Positions 37,769 through 48,834 are shown, counted from the stretch's first letter. The stretch: 64,000 bases of DNA from Lentimicrobiaceae bacterium (GCA_018661505.1 JABJIE010000070.1:25903-89902), one strand, 5' to 3'. The notes: generated by a model from the letters alone, not told the origin. A program made the numbers and translations.

Positions 37769-39121
37769 TTAGTTCAAAAATAGCGTTTCAATTTCTTTGA
37801 CCATTGTTCCTATATCTCCTGCTCCCATTGTTATCAATACCTCAGGTTTATTTGCTTTTAAAAATTGTATTACCTCATTTCTATTTGAAATTACACAATT
37901 TTTATTCGACATTTTATTTTTTATTAAACTTGAGCTAACTCCTTTTATAGGTTCTTCCCTGGCAGGATAAATAGGCATTATTAACACCTCATCTAATTTT
38001 GAAAGTTCATTTGCAAATTCATTTGCAAAATCATTAGTTCTGCTGTAAAGATGTGGTTGGAATACTCCTGTTATTTTCTTTTCAGGGTAAAGCTCTTTTA
38101 TGGTTTCAATGGTGAACTTTATTTCTTCAGGGTGATGTGCATAATCATCTATATAGATTATCTCACTGGATTCAAGTCGGTAATCCATTCTTCTTTCCAC
38201 CCCTTTAAATGACTCAATACCAGATTTAATATCATCACCCGATAATCCGGTAAGATATCCAATTGACGATGCGGCAAGAGTGTTCATTATATTATGCATA
38301 CCAGGAACTTGAATTCTTACCTCTGGAATCAATAACCCTTCAACCTTAATATCTATGTGGTATTTTCCATTTTTTAATTGAATGTTTGAGGCAGTTGCAT
38401 TGGCATCGGGATTTACTGCATAACTCATTTTTTCACATGATAATTTATCAAATGGACCTACCGATAAATTGTATATTAGAGTTCCGTTCTTTTTTATACG
38501 CTGCCCAAATTCAAAAAATGTTGATTTTATATCATTGTGATCACTATAAATGTCCAAATGATCCTCATCAGTTGAGGATATAACAGCTATTAAGGGATTT
38601 AGTTTAAGTAATGATCTATCATACTCATCAGCTTCAATCAACAGATAGTTTGAGTTTTCGGATAGTATCAGATTGGAGTTGTAATTTCTACAGATTCCTC
38701 CAACAAATGCTGATACATTTAAACCAGCATTCTTCAACATATGGGCAGTTAGGGCTGTTATACTTGTTTTACCATGAGTTCCTGCTATGGCAATGGTTCT
38801 AAACTGCTCAGTTATGAGACTTAAGAATTCCGATCTCTTGAAGATGGGTGTTTTTGTATTTCGAAAATATTTAAGCTCAATATTACTTTGTGGTATTGCA
38901 GGTGTGTAGATAACATAATCAATGTTCTCCGGAATCATACTTGTGTTTTCTTCAAAGTGCAAAAACATTCCCTCTTCTATTAATTCATCCGTTAGGTTTG
39001 TTGGTTGTGCGTCATAACCATAAACTACTGCTCCAAGATGTTTGCACCATCTTGCAAGCGCACTCATGCCTATTCCACCCAGACCAATAAAGTACAATAT
39101 GTCTCCACTTTTAATTGTCAT
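37769..39121 (-). CDS. murC: UDP-N-acetylmuramate-L-alanine ligase
   Basis: MurC adds the first amino acid, L-alanine, to UDP-MurNAc in the cytoplasm, using ATP. The 450-residue protein shows the UDP-binding loop GLGGIGMSALARWCKHLG, the ATP loop IAGTHGKTSITALTAHML, the metal-binding EADEYDRS and, in the C-terminal domain, YIDDYAHHPEEIK and GVFQPHLYSRT. Its ATG overlaps the end of murG by 11 bp, so translation is probably coupled. ddl and murF, which often flank it in other phyla, are absent here. Confidence 0.96.
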   Translation of the reverse strand: MTIKSGDILYFIGLGGIGMSALARWCKHLGAVVYGYDAQPTNLTDELIEEGMFLHFEENTSMIPENIDYVIYTPAIPQSNIELKYFRNTKTPIFKRSEFLSLITEQFRTIAIAGTHGKTSITALTAHMLKNAGLNVSAFVGGICRNYNSNLILSENSNYLLIEADEYDRSLLKLNPLIAVISSTDEDHLDIYSDHNDIKSTFFEFGQRIKKNGTLIYNLSVGPFDKLSCEKMSYAVNPDANATASNIQLKNGKYHIDIKVEGLLIPEVRIQVPGMHNIMNTLAASSIGYLTGLSGDDIKSGIESFKGVERRMDYRLESSEIIYIDDYAHHPEEIKFTIETIKELYPEKKITGVFQPHLYSRTNDFANEFANELSKLDEVLIMPIYPAREEPIKGVSSSLIKNKMSNKNCVISNRNEVIQFLKANKPEVLITMGAGDIGTMVKEIETLFLN

Positions 39122-40217
39122 CTCTAATAAGTTTAATTACCTCGTCAGCAATATCAGAGGCGGCATTTGGATAACTAAAAGAATCTAGATTGTTAATTAT
39201 TCTCTTCTGCAACTCATTATCATTAACAAGATTTTCTAATGCAACAGGTAGCCTATTAATGCAATCATTTTCATTTATTATAATTCCTGCATTTCCTTCC
39301 ACAAGAGACATTGCATTTTTTGTTTGATGATCTTCTGCAGCCGAAGGCAATGGGATAAAAATTGCAGGTTTTTTTGAAGCTATTATTTCTGCAATGGCAA
39401 TTGCACCAGCTCTAGAAATGATAAAATCACATGCAGAGTAAGCCATATCCATTCTTTGTATGAATTTCCGTACTTGAATATTTTTAAACTCTGTGGTATT
39501 TTTAACTATTGAATCAAAAGAACTTTCGCCTGTTTGCCATAATAATTGAATATTCATATCTAGAACGATTTTAATATTATGTAAAATGGCCTCATTTATT
39601 TTCCTAGCCCCCTGACTTCCACCTATTATCAGCAATGTTTTTTTATCTGTCTCCAGTCCAAAGAAGTTTAAGGCCTCTTTTTTACTTACAGAAATATGTA
39701 AAATCTCTTTTCTGATGGGATTTCCCGTTATTTTTAATTTATCTGGCGGAAAGAATTTTTCCATACCAGAATATGAAACGCAAACTTTAGATACATTTTT
39801 TGCAAGTAATTTATTTGTTATTCCTGGAAATGCATTTTGCTCATGGATGAGCGTTGGTATTTTAGACAGGGAAGCACAATATAACAATGGGCCACTTGCA
39901 TAGCCACCTGTTCCAACTACAACATTGGGACTAAATTTATTTATTATACTTTTTGCTTTTAATAAACTTGATATTAACTTAAATGGAAATAATAAATTTT
40001 TAATGGTTAACCTTCTTTGTAGTCCACTTATCCATAACCCTATGATTTTGTAGCCTGCCATAGGAACTTTTTCCATTTCCATACGACCTTTTGCACCTAC
40101 GAATAGAATTTCTATATCATTTATCTTTGATTTAAGTTCATTCGCTATTGCTATTGCTGGAAATATATGACCACCAGTTCCACCTCCACTAATGAGTATT
40201 TTTGTGTTTTTATTCAT
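39111..40217 (-). CDS. murG: Lipid II synthase, UDP-GlcNAc:lipid I GlcNAc transferase
   Basis: MurG transfers GlcNAc to lipid I on the inner face of the cytoplasmic membrane. The 368-residue protein has the glycine-rich N-terminal loop ISGGGTGGHIFPAIAIA, then GTGGYASGPLLYCA and HEQNAFPGITNKLLA. The UDP-GlcNAc-binding region is SRAGAIAIAEI and FIPLPSAAEDHQTKNA. The ATG at 40217 is chosen because it overlaps the ftsW stop by 8 bp (ATGAATAA); a TTG at 40226 would add only three residues. Confidence 0.96.
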   Translation of the reverse strand: MNKNTKILISGGGTGGHIFPAIAIANELKSKINDIEILFVGAKGRMEMEKVPMAGYKIIGLWISGLQRRLTIKNLLFPFKLISSLLKAKSIINKFSPNVVVGTGGYASGPLLYCASLSKIPTLIHEQNAFPGITNKLLAKNVSKVCVSYSGMEKFFPPDKLKITGNPIRKEILHISVSKKEALNFFGLETDKKTLLIIGGSQGARKINEAILHNIKIVLDMNIQLLWQTGESSFDSIVKNTTEFKNIQVRKFIQRMDMAYSACDFIISRAGAIAIAEIIASKKPAIFIPLPSAAEDHQTKNAMSLVEGNAGIIINENDCINRLPVALENLVNDNELQKRIINNLDSFSYPNAASDIADEVIKLIRDDN

Positions 40218-41373
40218 AAACCTCAACAGGAGTTAATTTATCTTCACCTTTACTATCCAATTCCTTACTCACGCTCAATATTATCCCAATTGCCAAACTA
40301 GTAAACCATATTGAAGTACCTCCCATACTAACAAGTGGCAATGGCTGCCCTGTTGTTGGCAATAATCCTACAGCTACTCCCATATTAATCATTGCCTGGA
40401 ATACTAGGCTAAATGCCACACCAATGACAAGAAATGATCCAAAAGTACCCGGTGCTCGCGTTACAATCTTAACAGCTCTAAATAGAAGCACTAAGTATAG
40501 TAGAACAACTATAATACCTCCTACTAATCCATATTCTTCAACAATAATTGCAAAGATAAAATCCGAGTAGGGGTGAGGAAGGAAATTTCTTTGCGTACTA
40601 TTACCAGGCATTTTTCCTACAATACCTCCCGTTGCAATAGCAATCTTTGCTTGCTCAATTTGATAACTGTCGCCAGCACTCTTATCTGTAAAGTCAGTTA
40701 TTCTGGCTTTCCATGTACCCAATCTGCCCTGTTGACCTTCAGGTAAGGAATATAATATTCCAATCCCTATGACAGCGGCAAGAATCCCAATTCCCAACAT
40801 GCTTGCTATGTAAGCAAATTTTATTCTTCCAATAAATATTAATACCAAGGATGTGGTAAATAAAAGAGCCGCAGTGGATAAATTGTCCCAGAATATTAAT
40901 CCTGTAACCAGTAATACTGGAAAAATTATAGGAACAAAAGCAGATTTGAAATCATTTATTTGATCTTGCTTTTTAGTTAGCATTCTAGCCAGATAAATAA
41001 TAAGGGTTATTTTGGCTAAGTCAGATGTTTGAAATGTTAAACCGAATGGTAAGGGTAAAACTCTACGTGCTTCATTAAGGTTTAAACCAAAGAAGAGTGT
41101 TATAAAAAGTAAAGGAACAGCGATGTACAAAGCAATTTGAAAAATACGTGAATAATATGTGTATTTAACAATGTGGGCAAGGTACATAAGAACAAGCCCT
41201 AGAAATAGTATTAAACCATGCTTTAACATATAGTATTCGGTATTACCACCCTGATACTTATATGCTAGAGTTCCAGTTGAACTATATACTGCCAGGAATG
41301 ACATCATAGACAGCAGAAATACGATTGCCCATATAACTTTATCACCTTTTATATTTCTAAGTGAAAACCCCAT
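40210..41373 (-). CDS. ftsW: Lipid II polymerase of the SEDS family, FtsW
   Basis: FtsW polymerises glycan strands at the septum, together with FtsI. This 387-residue integral membrane protein has about ten hydrophobic segments. SEDS signatures include FQTSDLAKITLIIYLARML, a large loop with QGRLGTWKARITDF and SYQIEQAKIAIATGGI, HPYSDFIFAIIVEEYGLVGG, and TTGQPLPLVSMGGTS near the end. It sits between murD (3-bp gap) and murG in the dcw order. Confidence 0.95.
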   Translation of the reverse strand: MGFSLRNIKGDKVIWAIVFLLSMMSFLAVYSSTGTLAYKYQGGNTEYYMLKHGLILFLGLVLMYLAHIVKYTYYSRIFQIALYIAVPLLFITLFFGLNLNEARRVLPLPFGLTFQTSDLAKITLIIYLARMLTKKQDQINDFKSAFVPIIFPVLLVTGLIFWDNLSTAALLFTTSLVLIFIGRIKFAYIASMLGIGILAAVIGIGILYSLPEGQQGRLGTWKARITDFTDKSAGDSYQIEQAKIAIATGGIVGKMPGNSTQRNFLPHPYSDFIFAIIVEEYGLVGGIIVVLLYLVLLFRAVKIVTRAPGTFGSFLVIGVAFSLVFQAMINMGVAVGLLPTTGQPLPLVSMGGTSIWFTSLAIGIILSVSKELDSKGEDKLTPVEVYE

Positions 41374-41376
41374 CGG

Positions 41377-42723
41377 TTATAATTCTTTTACTGCAATTTT
41401 AAACTGATTACCTCTGTCTTCGTAATTTTCAAATAGGTCGAAACTAGCACATGAAGGCGAGAGTAATACTACATCATCCTTTGATGCAAGCTCGTATGCT
41501 TTTCTCACGGCATCCAAAGTATTGTTTGTGTCAACAATAATGTCTACAATGTTTCCAAATGCATCATGAATTGGAACGTTATTTTCACCTAGGCAAACAA
41601 TGGCTTTTACTTTACTTTTAACAATATCCATCAAAATAGAATAATCATTGCCCTTGTCTTGCCCTCCAGCAATCCATATAATAGGCTTTTCATAATACTC
41701 CAATGCATACCAGGTTGCATTCACATTTGTTGCTTTTGAATCGTTTATGAATCTAATACCATGCACACTGGAAACATATTCCAGTCGATGAGCAACATTA
41801 TGAAAATCTGAAAGACACTGCTTTAGAGTTTCTTTTCTTATATCCATCAGCTTTGCCGCCACACCTGCTGCCATTGAGTTGTAGACGTTGTGTTTACCTT
41901 GTAATGCTAATTGTTCTAATGTCATATTAATACTGGTTTTATTATCAATGATTTCTATTTCGTTATTGTTTAAATAAGCGCCTTGATTTATATTATTCTC
42001 CTTTAAACTTATCGGATAGAGTTGAGATGGAATGTTTCCTTCTGAAATTCTACTGGCGATAATCTCATCGTCGATGTTAAATATCAAAGCATCTTCTTTT
42101 GATTGATTTTGAAAAATTTTAAACTTGGATTCTGCATATCTTTTAAAGTTAAAGTCGTACCTATCAAGGTGATCTGGAGTAATGTTCAATAAAACTGCAA
42201 TATTTGCTTTGGTGTTAAACATTCCGTCAAGTTGAAAGCTGCTTATCTCAAGAACATAGTAGTCGTAATCATAATTTGCTACCTGCTTTGCAAAGCTTTC
42301 ACCCAAATTACCAGCTACACCTACATTTAGTCCTGCAGTTTTTAGCAAATGAAAAATCAACAATGTTGTAGTTGTTTTACCATTGGATCCAGTTATCATA
42401 ATAAGCTTAGCATTGGTAGACCTTGCAGCAAATTCTATTTCAGAAATTATTGGAATTTCATTTTTTGCAAGGATTCTAACGATTGGTATATCATCCGGAA
42501 TGCCTGGGCTCTTTATGACCTCTTGAGCTTGCATAATAATCTCCTCAGAGTGTCCTAGCTCCTCAAAATCAATTTCATTATTTATAAGAACGTCTTTATA
42601 ATTATTGGATATCCTTCCGTTATCACTAACAAATACAGATATCCTATTTTTTTTAGCAAGAATAGCAGCTCCAACACCACTTTCTCCAGCTCCAAGCACA
42701 ACTATTTGGTAATGTGTATTCAT
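41377..42723 (-). CDS. murD: UDP-N-acetylmuramoylalanine-D-glutamate ligase
   Basis: MurD adds D-glutamate to UDP-MurNAc-L-Ala. The 448-residue protein has the UDP-binding loop VLGAGESGVGAAILAKKN, the ATP loop MITGSNGKTTTTLLIFHLL, NITPDHLDRYDF, and in the third domain INDSKATNVNATWYAL and WIAGGQDKGNDYSIL. The C-terminal LLSPSCASFDLFENYEDRG is the family signature. It lies 12 bp after mraY and 3 bp before ftsW. Confidence 0.97.
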   Translation of the reverse strand: MNTHYQIVVLGAGESGVGAAILAKKNRISVFVSDNGRISNNYKDVLINNEIDFEELGHSEEIIMQAQEVIKSPGIPDDIPIVRILAKNEIPIISEIEFAARSTNAKLIMITGSNGKTTTTLLIFHLLKTAGLNVGVAGNLGESFAKQVANYDYDYYVLEISSFQLDGMFNTKANIAVLLNITPDHLDRYDFNFKRYAESKFKIFQNQSKEDALIFNIDDEIIASRISEGNIPSQLYPISLKENNINQGAYLNNNEIEIIDNKTSINMTLEQLALQGKHNVYNSMAAGVAAKLMDIRKETLKQCLSDFHNVAHRLEYVSSVHGIRFINDSKATNVNATWYALEYYEKPIIWIAGGQDKGNDYSILMDIVKSKVKAIVCLGENNVPIHDAFGNIVDIIVDTNNTLDAVRKAYELASKDDVVLLSPSCASFDLFENYEDRGNQFKIAVKEL

Positions 42724-42735
42724 GTATATTTTTCA

Positions 42736-43974
42736 TTACCTAAGTTTGAGAGTTATTATTGTTAATACCGCCAGAAAAATCCCAACGATCAAGAATCTCT
42801 GAACAATTTTTGGTTCTGGATATCCAAGTTTTTGAAAATGATGATGAAGAGGCGACATTTTAAATACCCTAATTCCTTCACCATATTTTTTTCTAGTATG
42901 TTTGAAATAAGTTACCTGAATGATTACTGATAGGCTCTCTGCTAGAAAAATTCCACATAATATTGGAATCAATAATTCCTTTCTGATTATTATTGCGAAT
43001 ACTGCTATAATCCCACCTATTGCTAAGCTTCCTGTGTCACCCATGAATACTTGAGCAGGATAAGTGTTGTACCACAAGAAACCCACGGTAGCGCCCACAA
43101 ATGCACTTATGAAAATTGTAAGCTCTCCAGCATTAGGGAGATACATAATATTAAGATAGTCCGCAAAGATTATATTACCAGACACCCATGCAAGCAAACC
43201 AAGTGTTAGTCCAATTACTGCCGATGTGCCCGTTGCAAGACCATCCATGCCATCCGTTAGGTTTGCTCCATTTGAGACAGCTACAATAATAAAAATGACT
43301 ATGGGTATAAATATTAGAAATGCCCATTTTTTGTATCCCGAACCAAGCCAACTCAATAATCTTGAATATTCAAATTCATTATTTTTAACAAAAGGAATAG
43401 TGGTTTTAGTAGATCGTTCCTCTGTTATGGAAAACTTTGAAGTTGTCTGAGTCTCACCTATGGTTGTAACTATTTGAGACTCTACGGGTGCTTTTTCACG
43501 AACCACAATGTCAGTATTGAAATACATAACAAGGCCTACAATTAGCCCTAGTATTACTTGACCTATTACCTTATATTTACCCTTTAACCCTTGCTTATTC
43601 TTTTTAAATACTTTTATATAGTCATCAGCAAATCCAATTCCTCCAAGCCATACTGTTGTAAATATCATTAGCAGTATGTATATATTTTCCAGCTTTGCGA
43701 ATAGGATAACAGGCACTAAAATAGATGTGAGTATTATAAGACCTCCCATGGTAGGTGTTCCTTGTTTTTCAAGCTGACCTTCCAGCCCTAAGTCTCGAAT
43801 GGTTTCACCCACTTGCCTCTTGTTAAGGAATGAGATCCATCTTCTTCCAAAAAACAGACTTATAATTAGCGATGTGATTATGGCCATTGCAGCTCTGAAT
43901 GACAAATATTCGAAAACACCAGCTCCAGGAAAGTTAAACGCTGCATCAAGATATTTGAATAAGTAATAAAGCAT
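42736..43974 (-). CDS. mraY: Phospho-N-acetylmuramoyl-pentapeptide transferase
   Basis: MraY links phospho-MurNAc-pentapeptide to undecaprenyl phosphate, giving lipid I. The 412-residue membrane protein has about ten hydrophobic helices, [11 protein letters not shown], the catalytic region [54 protein letters not shown], and the C-terminal [16 protein letters not shown] roughly 60-residue insertion after the fifth helix ([20 protein letters not shown] onwards) makes it longer than the 360 residues of the E. coli protein; I recall similar insertions in other Bacteroidota. Confidence 0.97.
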   Translation of the reverse strand: MLYYLFKYLDAAFNFPGAGVFEYLSFRAAMAIITSLIISLFFGRRWISFLNKRQVGETIRDLGLEGQLEKQGTPTMGGLIILTSILVPVILFAKLENIYILLMIFTTVWLGGIGFADDYIKVFKKNKQGLKGKYKVIGQVILGLIVGLVMYFNTDIVVREKAPVESQIVTTIGETQTTSKFSITEERSTKTTIPFVKNNEFEYSRLLSWLGSGYKKWAFLIFIPIVIFIIVAVSNGANLTDGMDGLATGTSAVIGLTLGLLAWVSGNIIFADYLNIMYLPNAGELTIFISAFVGATVGFLWYNTYPAQVFMGDTGSLAIGGIIAVFAIIIRKELLIPILCGIFLAESLSVIIQVTYFKHTRKKYGEGIRVFKMSPLHHHFQKLGYPEPKIVQRFLIVGIFLAVLTIITLKLR

Positions 43975-43978
43975 ATTA

Positions 43979-45436
43979 TCAGTTATTTTCCATTAGTTCA
44001 GTAATCACTTGTTTATCATCAAAAGGGTATCTAACGCCACTAATCTCTTGGTACTTTTCATGTCCCTTACCCGCAATTAAAATCATATCACCTGACCTAG
44101 CTATATTAAAAGCAGTTCTTATGGCCTCCTTTCTATCAGTAATCAGCATTGTTGAATTTTTCTTTGCGGGGTCAATACCTATTTTCATATCATTTAATAT
44201 GTCTGTAGGATCTTCATTACGCGGATTATCTGAGGTGAGAATGACCCTTGTGCTTAATAATGATGCTACATTTGCCATAATCGGGCGCTTTGTTTTATCC
44301 CTATTTCCACCTGCCCCAACAACAGTAATTAACTCTTCATTTTGAGTCCTTATGGAGTTGATAGTTTTAAGAACATTTTCCAATGCATCAGGAGTATGGG
44401 CATAATCTATGATTGCCATTATTCCGTTTTGTGATTTTATTAAGTCAAATCTTCCCTCGGCTCCTTTCAGTCTACTAAGGCTTATTAGCACTTCATTCTT
44501 TTCTTGATTCAAGAGCATTGCAGTTGCATAAACCGCAAGCAGATTGTAAGCGTTAAAGTTCCCAGGTAGCAAAGAGTAAACATCTTCGCCATCAATCTTT
44601 AGCATCATACCTTCAAATCCGTTTTCAATAATTTTACCCTTGAATTTTGCAATACTTTTAATTCCATAGGTGTATTTGGATGACTTAGTATTTTGCAACA
44701 TAACAGAACCATTCTTGTCATCCGAGTTTGTGAGTGAAAATGCATTTACTGGTAAGGAATCAAAGAAAGACTTCTTGGCTTTAATATATTCTTTGAAAGA
44801 TCCATGATAATCTAAGTGTTCATGTGTAATATTTGTAAATAGTCCACCTGAAAACCTAATGCCTGCAATTCTGTGTTGTGATACTGCATGAGAACTAACT
44901 TCCATAAAAGCGTATTCACATCCTTCATCTACCATTGTTGCCAAAAGATTATTCAATGATATTGCATCAGGGGTAGTATGGGTACTTTCAATAACATTAT
45001 CGTTTATGATATTATGAATTGTTGAAATAAGTCCTACCCCATATCCCAAATCCCTAAACAACTGATATAGTAGTGAAGCTATAGTTGTTTTACCATTTGT
45101 GCCAGTAATGCCAACTAGTTGTATTTTTTCAGTTGGGTTATCATAGAAGTTAGCACTTATGAAACCAAGAGCTTTGGCGCTATTGCTAGAAACTGCATAT
45201 GTTACAGACTCATTAATATTAATTGGTAAAACATTACATACTATAGCAATGGCTCCATTGGAAATTGCCTTTTCAATATAGTCATGTCCATCAACCTGAG
45301 TGCCTTTTACAGCTATGAAAAGGGATCCTTTGATAACCTTTCGAGAGTCAAATTCAATGGTAGATATATCAATATCTATTGATCCGATGATCTCAGTTAT
45401 TCCACTGCGGTATAATATGTCCTGTAGTTTTTTCAA
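43979..45436 (-). CDS. murE: UDP-MurNAc-tripeptide ligase, meso-diaminopimelate type
   Basis: MurE adds the third amino acid of the stem peptide. The 485-residue protein shows the ATP loop [19 protein letters not shown], the UDP-MurNAc-binding TTPDAISLN, and [32 protein letters not shown] contains DNPR, the residues that select meso-diaminopimelate rather than lysine. The peptidoglycan of this organism is therefore probably of the meso-DAP type usual for Gram-negative bacteria. It lies 5 bp after ftsI and 4 bp before mraY. Confidence 0.96.
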   Translation of the reverse strand: MKKLQDILYRSGITEIIGSIDIDISTIEFDSRKVIKGSLFIAVKGTQVDGHDYIEKAISNGAIAIVCNVLPININESVTYAVSSNSAKALGFISANFYDNPTEKIQLVGITGTNGKTTIASLLYQLFRDLGYGVGLISTIHNIINDNVIESTHTTPDAISLNNLLATMVDEGCEYAFMEVSSHAVSQHRIAGIRFSGGLFTNITHEHLDYHGSFKEYIKAKKSFFDSLPVNAFSLTNSDDKNGSVMLQNTKSSKYTYGIKSIAKFKGKIIENGFEGMMLKIDGEDVYSLLPGNFNAYNLLAVYATAMLLNQEKNEVLISLSRLKGAEGRFDLIKSQNGIMAIIDYAHTPDALENVLKTINSIRTQNEELITVVGAGGNRDKTKRPIMANVASLLSTRVILTSDNPRNEDPTDILNDMKIGIDPAKKNSTMLITDRKEAIRTAFNIARSGDMILIAGKGHEKYQEISGVRYPFDDKQVITELMENN

Positions 45437-45441
45437 ATTAG

Positions 45442-47553
45442 TTAATAGTTGCCTAGTTGTAAATATATATTTGTGTTTTCCCCTATTCTTGACCCACCCC
45501 TTATTGATTGTTTTTTAACTTTTCCTCTCCCAGAAATAGTTGTACTGATACCCATATTCTCCAAAAGAAATACAGCATCTTTCGCATTCATACCGATTAC
45601 ATTTGGGATTCTATTTTGGTTGAATACTATTTCTGTTATGTAATTATCATTATTATCTTTTTTTGCCCATGTACCTGTTATTGGAAGGCTTGCATCATTT
45701 CCTATGTTTAGTGAAGTGTAAATCGACTCCAGATCATCTAGCCATATTGCTTTTTTTGGTTTAGGAATAGTTAGGCTATCTGATGGTAAATCAGAATTAT
45801 ATTCGTCGGCAACAATTGTGGAGTATAAAACATCTGCAATTTCTTTAAAAACAGGAGCTGCAACGCTGCCTCCATAATATTTTCCTGCACTTGGGTTGTT
45901 AACCACAACTATCATTGAATACGTTGGGTTATCTGCTGGAAAATAACCTACAAAAGAAGCATTGTAATTACGCTTGTTGTATTTTCCTCCTTTTGCAATT
46001 TGTGCTGTTCCCGTTTTACCTGCAGCCTTGTAAGGGCTATTTTTAAAAACTCTCATTGCAGTTCCTCTTTCAACAACGCCCTCCAATAATGACTTTGCTG
46101 AATCTATTGTTTGTGTTGATGCAACTTGTTCGTTTATTATTACAGTTTCAAACTCTTCAATAATAGCACCCCCCTCTTTTATGGAGGTAACAAACATTGG
46201 CTTCACCATTTTACCATCATTGGCAACAGCATTGTAGTAAGTGAGAGTTTGCATGGGTGTTACCATAAGCTCATAGCCTATTGACATCCAGGGTAATGAT
46301 GTGCCATACCAGAATTTTTTATTCGAAGGGTGTTTAATTAAGGGTTTGCCTTCACCTTTTATGCTAAAGCCAAGTGGCTCGTTTATGGAAAAAGAGTATA
46401 GTCTGTCAATATAATTCGAGGGATTTTCCTTGTAGGAATCAAAGATTATTCTAGAAATACCAACATTTGAGGAATGTTCAAAAGCATCTCTAACTGTAAT
46501 CCTACCATTTCCAATTTTATGTACATCTTTCATCTCGCGATTGTAGTATCTAGTATATCCCACGCCTGTTATAAGACTATCTGTTAGCTTTACCTTTTCA
46601 TCCTCTAGAACTGCCAACATAGATGCAAGCTTGAATGTTGAGCCAGGCTCAATACTTTCTCCTATTGCATAATTGTATGTTTCCTTGTATTTTGCGTCAG
46701 AGCTATCGTATCTAAGGTTGGCAATGGCAATAACATGCCCAGTATTTACTTCCATTACCACGGCGCAACCCTGAAAAGCTTTATGTTTAAGCAGTTCTGC
46801 CAATAATGATGATTCGGCTACATCTTGGATGTGAACATCTATGGTTGAAACTATATCTAATCCATCTTTGGGTTCTACTTCATTTTCATCATGAATGGGT
46901 ATCCAGTCACCATGGTTAATGCGACGCATAACCATTTTTCCATTTTTACCGGTTAGGATACTTGTATAAGCTCCCTCCAGCCCTACAAAAAGGTTTTCTT
47001 TTTGATTCACATAACCAATGGTTCTTGCAGCCAGTTCATTATAGGGCTTTGCCCTTTTTGTTTTTTGAATTGCAATAAGCCCTCCCTTGTATTTTCCAAG
47101 TCTGAAAATTGGGAGTTCTTTGATTTTTGTCAATTGATCATAGTTTGCTCGCCGGGTAATTAGAAAGTATCTGTTTCCATTATTTCTTGCCCTAACAAGA
47201 TTTTGTTTGATTTTGGATATGGGCTTATTCAAAATAAATGCCAAACCATTCGCAATAGAATCAATATTACTTTTAAATAATTTGTCAGATATGTGCGGTG
47301 ATGAAACATCAAAACGCACCTCAAATATTGGAACTGATGTGGCTAGGAGACTACCATTTTTATCAAGAATATTACCACGTGATGCCTCCAAGTCAAATAC
47401 CTTTAACTCTTGGTTTTGAGCTTTTGCACTTAACTTTGGCCCCTCTTCTATTTGTATGTATAATATCTTTGCAACAATAGCAAACGCAAAGACCAATACA
47501 CAGAAATATACCAGGTAAACACGCCATAATATGTCCTTCTTTGGATCTGTCAT
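45442..47553 (-). CDS. ftsI: Division-specific penicillin-binding protein with PASTA domain
   Basis: This 703-residue transpeptidase cross-links septal peptidoglycan. It has one N-terminal membrane helix (about 11-31), a dimerisation domain (RGNILDKNGSLLATS) and the three active-site motifs: EPGSTFKLASM (S-x-x-K), SSN in EHSSNVGISR, and KTGT in AGKTGTAQIAKGG. A C-terminal PASTA domain is present (IPNVIGMNAKDAVFLLENMG, about 635-700). PASTA is unusual in proteobacterial FtsI but common in Bacteroidota. It overlaps the ftsL-like gene by 4 bp. Confidence 0.95.
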   Translation of the reverse strand: MTDPKKDILWRVYLVYFCVLVFAFAIVAKILYIQIEEGPKLSAKAQNQELKVFDLEASRGNILDKNGSLLATSVPIFEVRFDVSSPHISDKLFKSNIDSIANGLAFILNKPISKIKQNLVRARNNGNRYFLITRRANYDQLTKIKELPIFRLGKYKGGLIAIQKTKRAKPYNELAARTIGYVNQKENLFVGLEGAYTSILTGKNGKMVMRRINHGDWIPIHDENEVEPKDGLDIVSTIDVHIQDVAESSLLAELLKHKAFQGCAVVMEVNTGHVIAIANLRYDSSDAKYKETYNYAIGESIEPGSTFKLASMLAVLEDEKVKLTDSLITGVGYTRYYNREMKDVHKIGNGRITVRDAFEHSSNVGISRIIFDSYKENPSNYIDRLYSFSINEPLGFSIKGEGKPLIKHPSNKKFWYGTSLPWMSIGYELMVTPMQTLTYYNAVANDGKMVKPMFVTSIKEGGAIIEEFETVIINEQVASTQTIDSAKSLLEGVVERGTAMRVFKNSPYKAAGKTGTAQIAKGGKYNKRNYNASFVGYFPADNPTYSMIVVVNNPSAGKYYGGSVAAPVFKEIADVLYSTIVADEYNSDLPSDSLTIPKPKKAIWLDDLESIYTSLNIGNDASLPITGTWAKKDNNDNYITEIVFNQNRIPNVIGMNAKDAVFLLENMGISTTISGRGKVKKQSIRGGSRIGENTNIYLQLGNY

Positions 47554-47936
47554 CTTACATTTATGGTTTTAACTGGTTGTTTATTTTTCTTAATTCCTTT
47601 TTTTTCTAATTTTCGAGCTATCTGTGATTGCTTTTCTATGTGCATCAACTGAGTTTTGACGTGGATGTATTCATATCTAAGCTCCTTTAGTTCTTTTCTA
47701 AGTTTATTTATTTCACGAATGTTATTTTCAGCATAATAGTTATTGGCTATGTATACAAATGCCAGAAATGCCAGAAAGATCAGATAGCGAAAGAATTTGA
47801 AGGTTCCAGTTGATATTATGGAGCCACCAAGTACATTTTTCAATGCATCTCCTACTTTACTATCCTTAAAAACAGCTTTTGCAGACGGCTTCTTTTCATT
47901 GGACGCATCAATTATTTTATTTGATTTTGGTGACAT
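47550..47936 (-). CDS. ftsL: FtsL-like cell division protein
   Basis: This small bitopic protein (128 residues) has a charged cytoplasmic N-terminus, one membrane helix (about 47-64, FRYLIFLAFLAFVYIANNYY) and a periplasmic leucine-zipper-like coiled coil (INKLRKELKELRYEYIHVKT). This is the architecture of FtsL, which recruits FtsI and FtsW. Identity is inferred from this layout and from the position between rsmH and ftsI, as primary sequence is poorly conserved. Its start overlaps the rsmH stop by one base. Confidence 0.87.
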   Translation of the reverse strand: MSPKSNKIIDASNEKKPSAKAVFKDSKVGDALKNVLGGSIISTGTFKFFRYLIFLAFLAFVYIANNYYAENNIREINKLRKELKELRYEYIHVKTQLMHIEKQSQIARKLEKKGIKKNKQPVKTINVR

Positions 47937-48829
47937 TATAATTTCTCCGCTATTCTTAGTTTGGCACTTCGCGCTCTATTATTTTCATTTATTTCCATCT
48001 CCTCAGGCATAATAGGTTTGCGTGTTATCTGTTTATATTCAACAATGGGATTTCCGTAAAAATCCTTTTCTACTTTTCCCTCGAAATTTCCAGACTTTAT
48101 AAAATTCTTAACAATCCTATCTTCAAGGGAATGGTAGGAAATAACCACAAGACGACCTCCAGATTTTAGTGATTCGGTTGCTTGTGTTAAAAGAGATTTT
48201 AAAACATCCATCTCATTGTTAACCTCAATCCTAAGAGCTTGAAAAAGTTGTGCAAGGAATTTGTTCTTCTTATGCTGTGGATAGCATCTAGATACCGAAT
48301 CTATTAGCTCGCTCGTAGTAGAAATTTTATTCTTTTTTCTATATTCTATTATCCCCTTAACAAAACATCTGTAATTATTTATTTCACCATAATTATTCAG
48401 TACATCTGAGATGTCTGATTCAGAATATGTGTTTACAACATCTGCTGCTGTTTTTGTTTGACCTTGATTCATTCTCATATCAAGAGGTGATTCGAAACGA
48501 GTTGAAAAACCACGTTCTGGAACATCAAACTGATGTGATGATACACCCAAGTCAGCCAATATGCCATCTACTTTTGTGGCATCGTGTAATCTTAGAAAAT
48601 TCTTTAGAAACTGAAAGTTATGATTTATGAGAGTGAATTTATCATCCTCTAATTTATTGTTAACAGCATCCTTATCCTGATCGAATGCGATGAGTCTTCC
48701 ATCTGAAATAAGTTTAAATATTTCTTTGGAATGTCCACCACCACCATATGTAACATCAACATAGGTGCCCGAAGGGTTAATATTAAGTCCTGATATGCAT
48801 TCGTTTAATAAAACAGGATTGTGATACAT
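47936..48829 (-). CDS. rsmH: 16S rRNA (cytosine-1402 N4) methyltransferase
   Basis: RsmH methylates N4 of C1402 in the decoding centre of 16S rRNA. The 297-residue protein begins YHNPVLLNECISGLN. It has the SAM-binding YVDVTYGGGGHSKEIF, then FDQDKDA, GILADLGVSSHQFD, RGFSTRFESPLDMRM and, near the end, VVISYHSLEDRIVKNF. It lies 5 bp after mraZ at the promoter-proximal end of the dcw run, as in most bacteria. Confidence 0.96.
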   Translation of the reverse strand: MYHNPVLLNECISGLNINPSGTYVDVTYGGGGHSKEIFKLISDGRLIAFDQDKDAVNNKLEDDKFTLINHNFQFLKNFLRLHDATKVDGILADLGVSSHQFDVPERGFSTRFESPLDMRMNQGQTKTAADVVNTYSESDISDVLNNYGEINNYRCFVKGIIEYRKKNKISTTSELIDSVSRCYPQHKKNKFLAQLFQALRIEVNNEMDVLKSLLTQATESLKSGGRLVVISYHSLEDRIVKNFIKSGNFEGKVEKDFYGNPIVEYKQITRKPIMPEEMEINENNRARSAKLRIAEKL

Positions 48830-48834
48830 TTTTT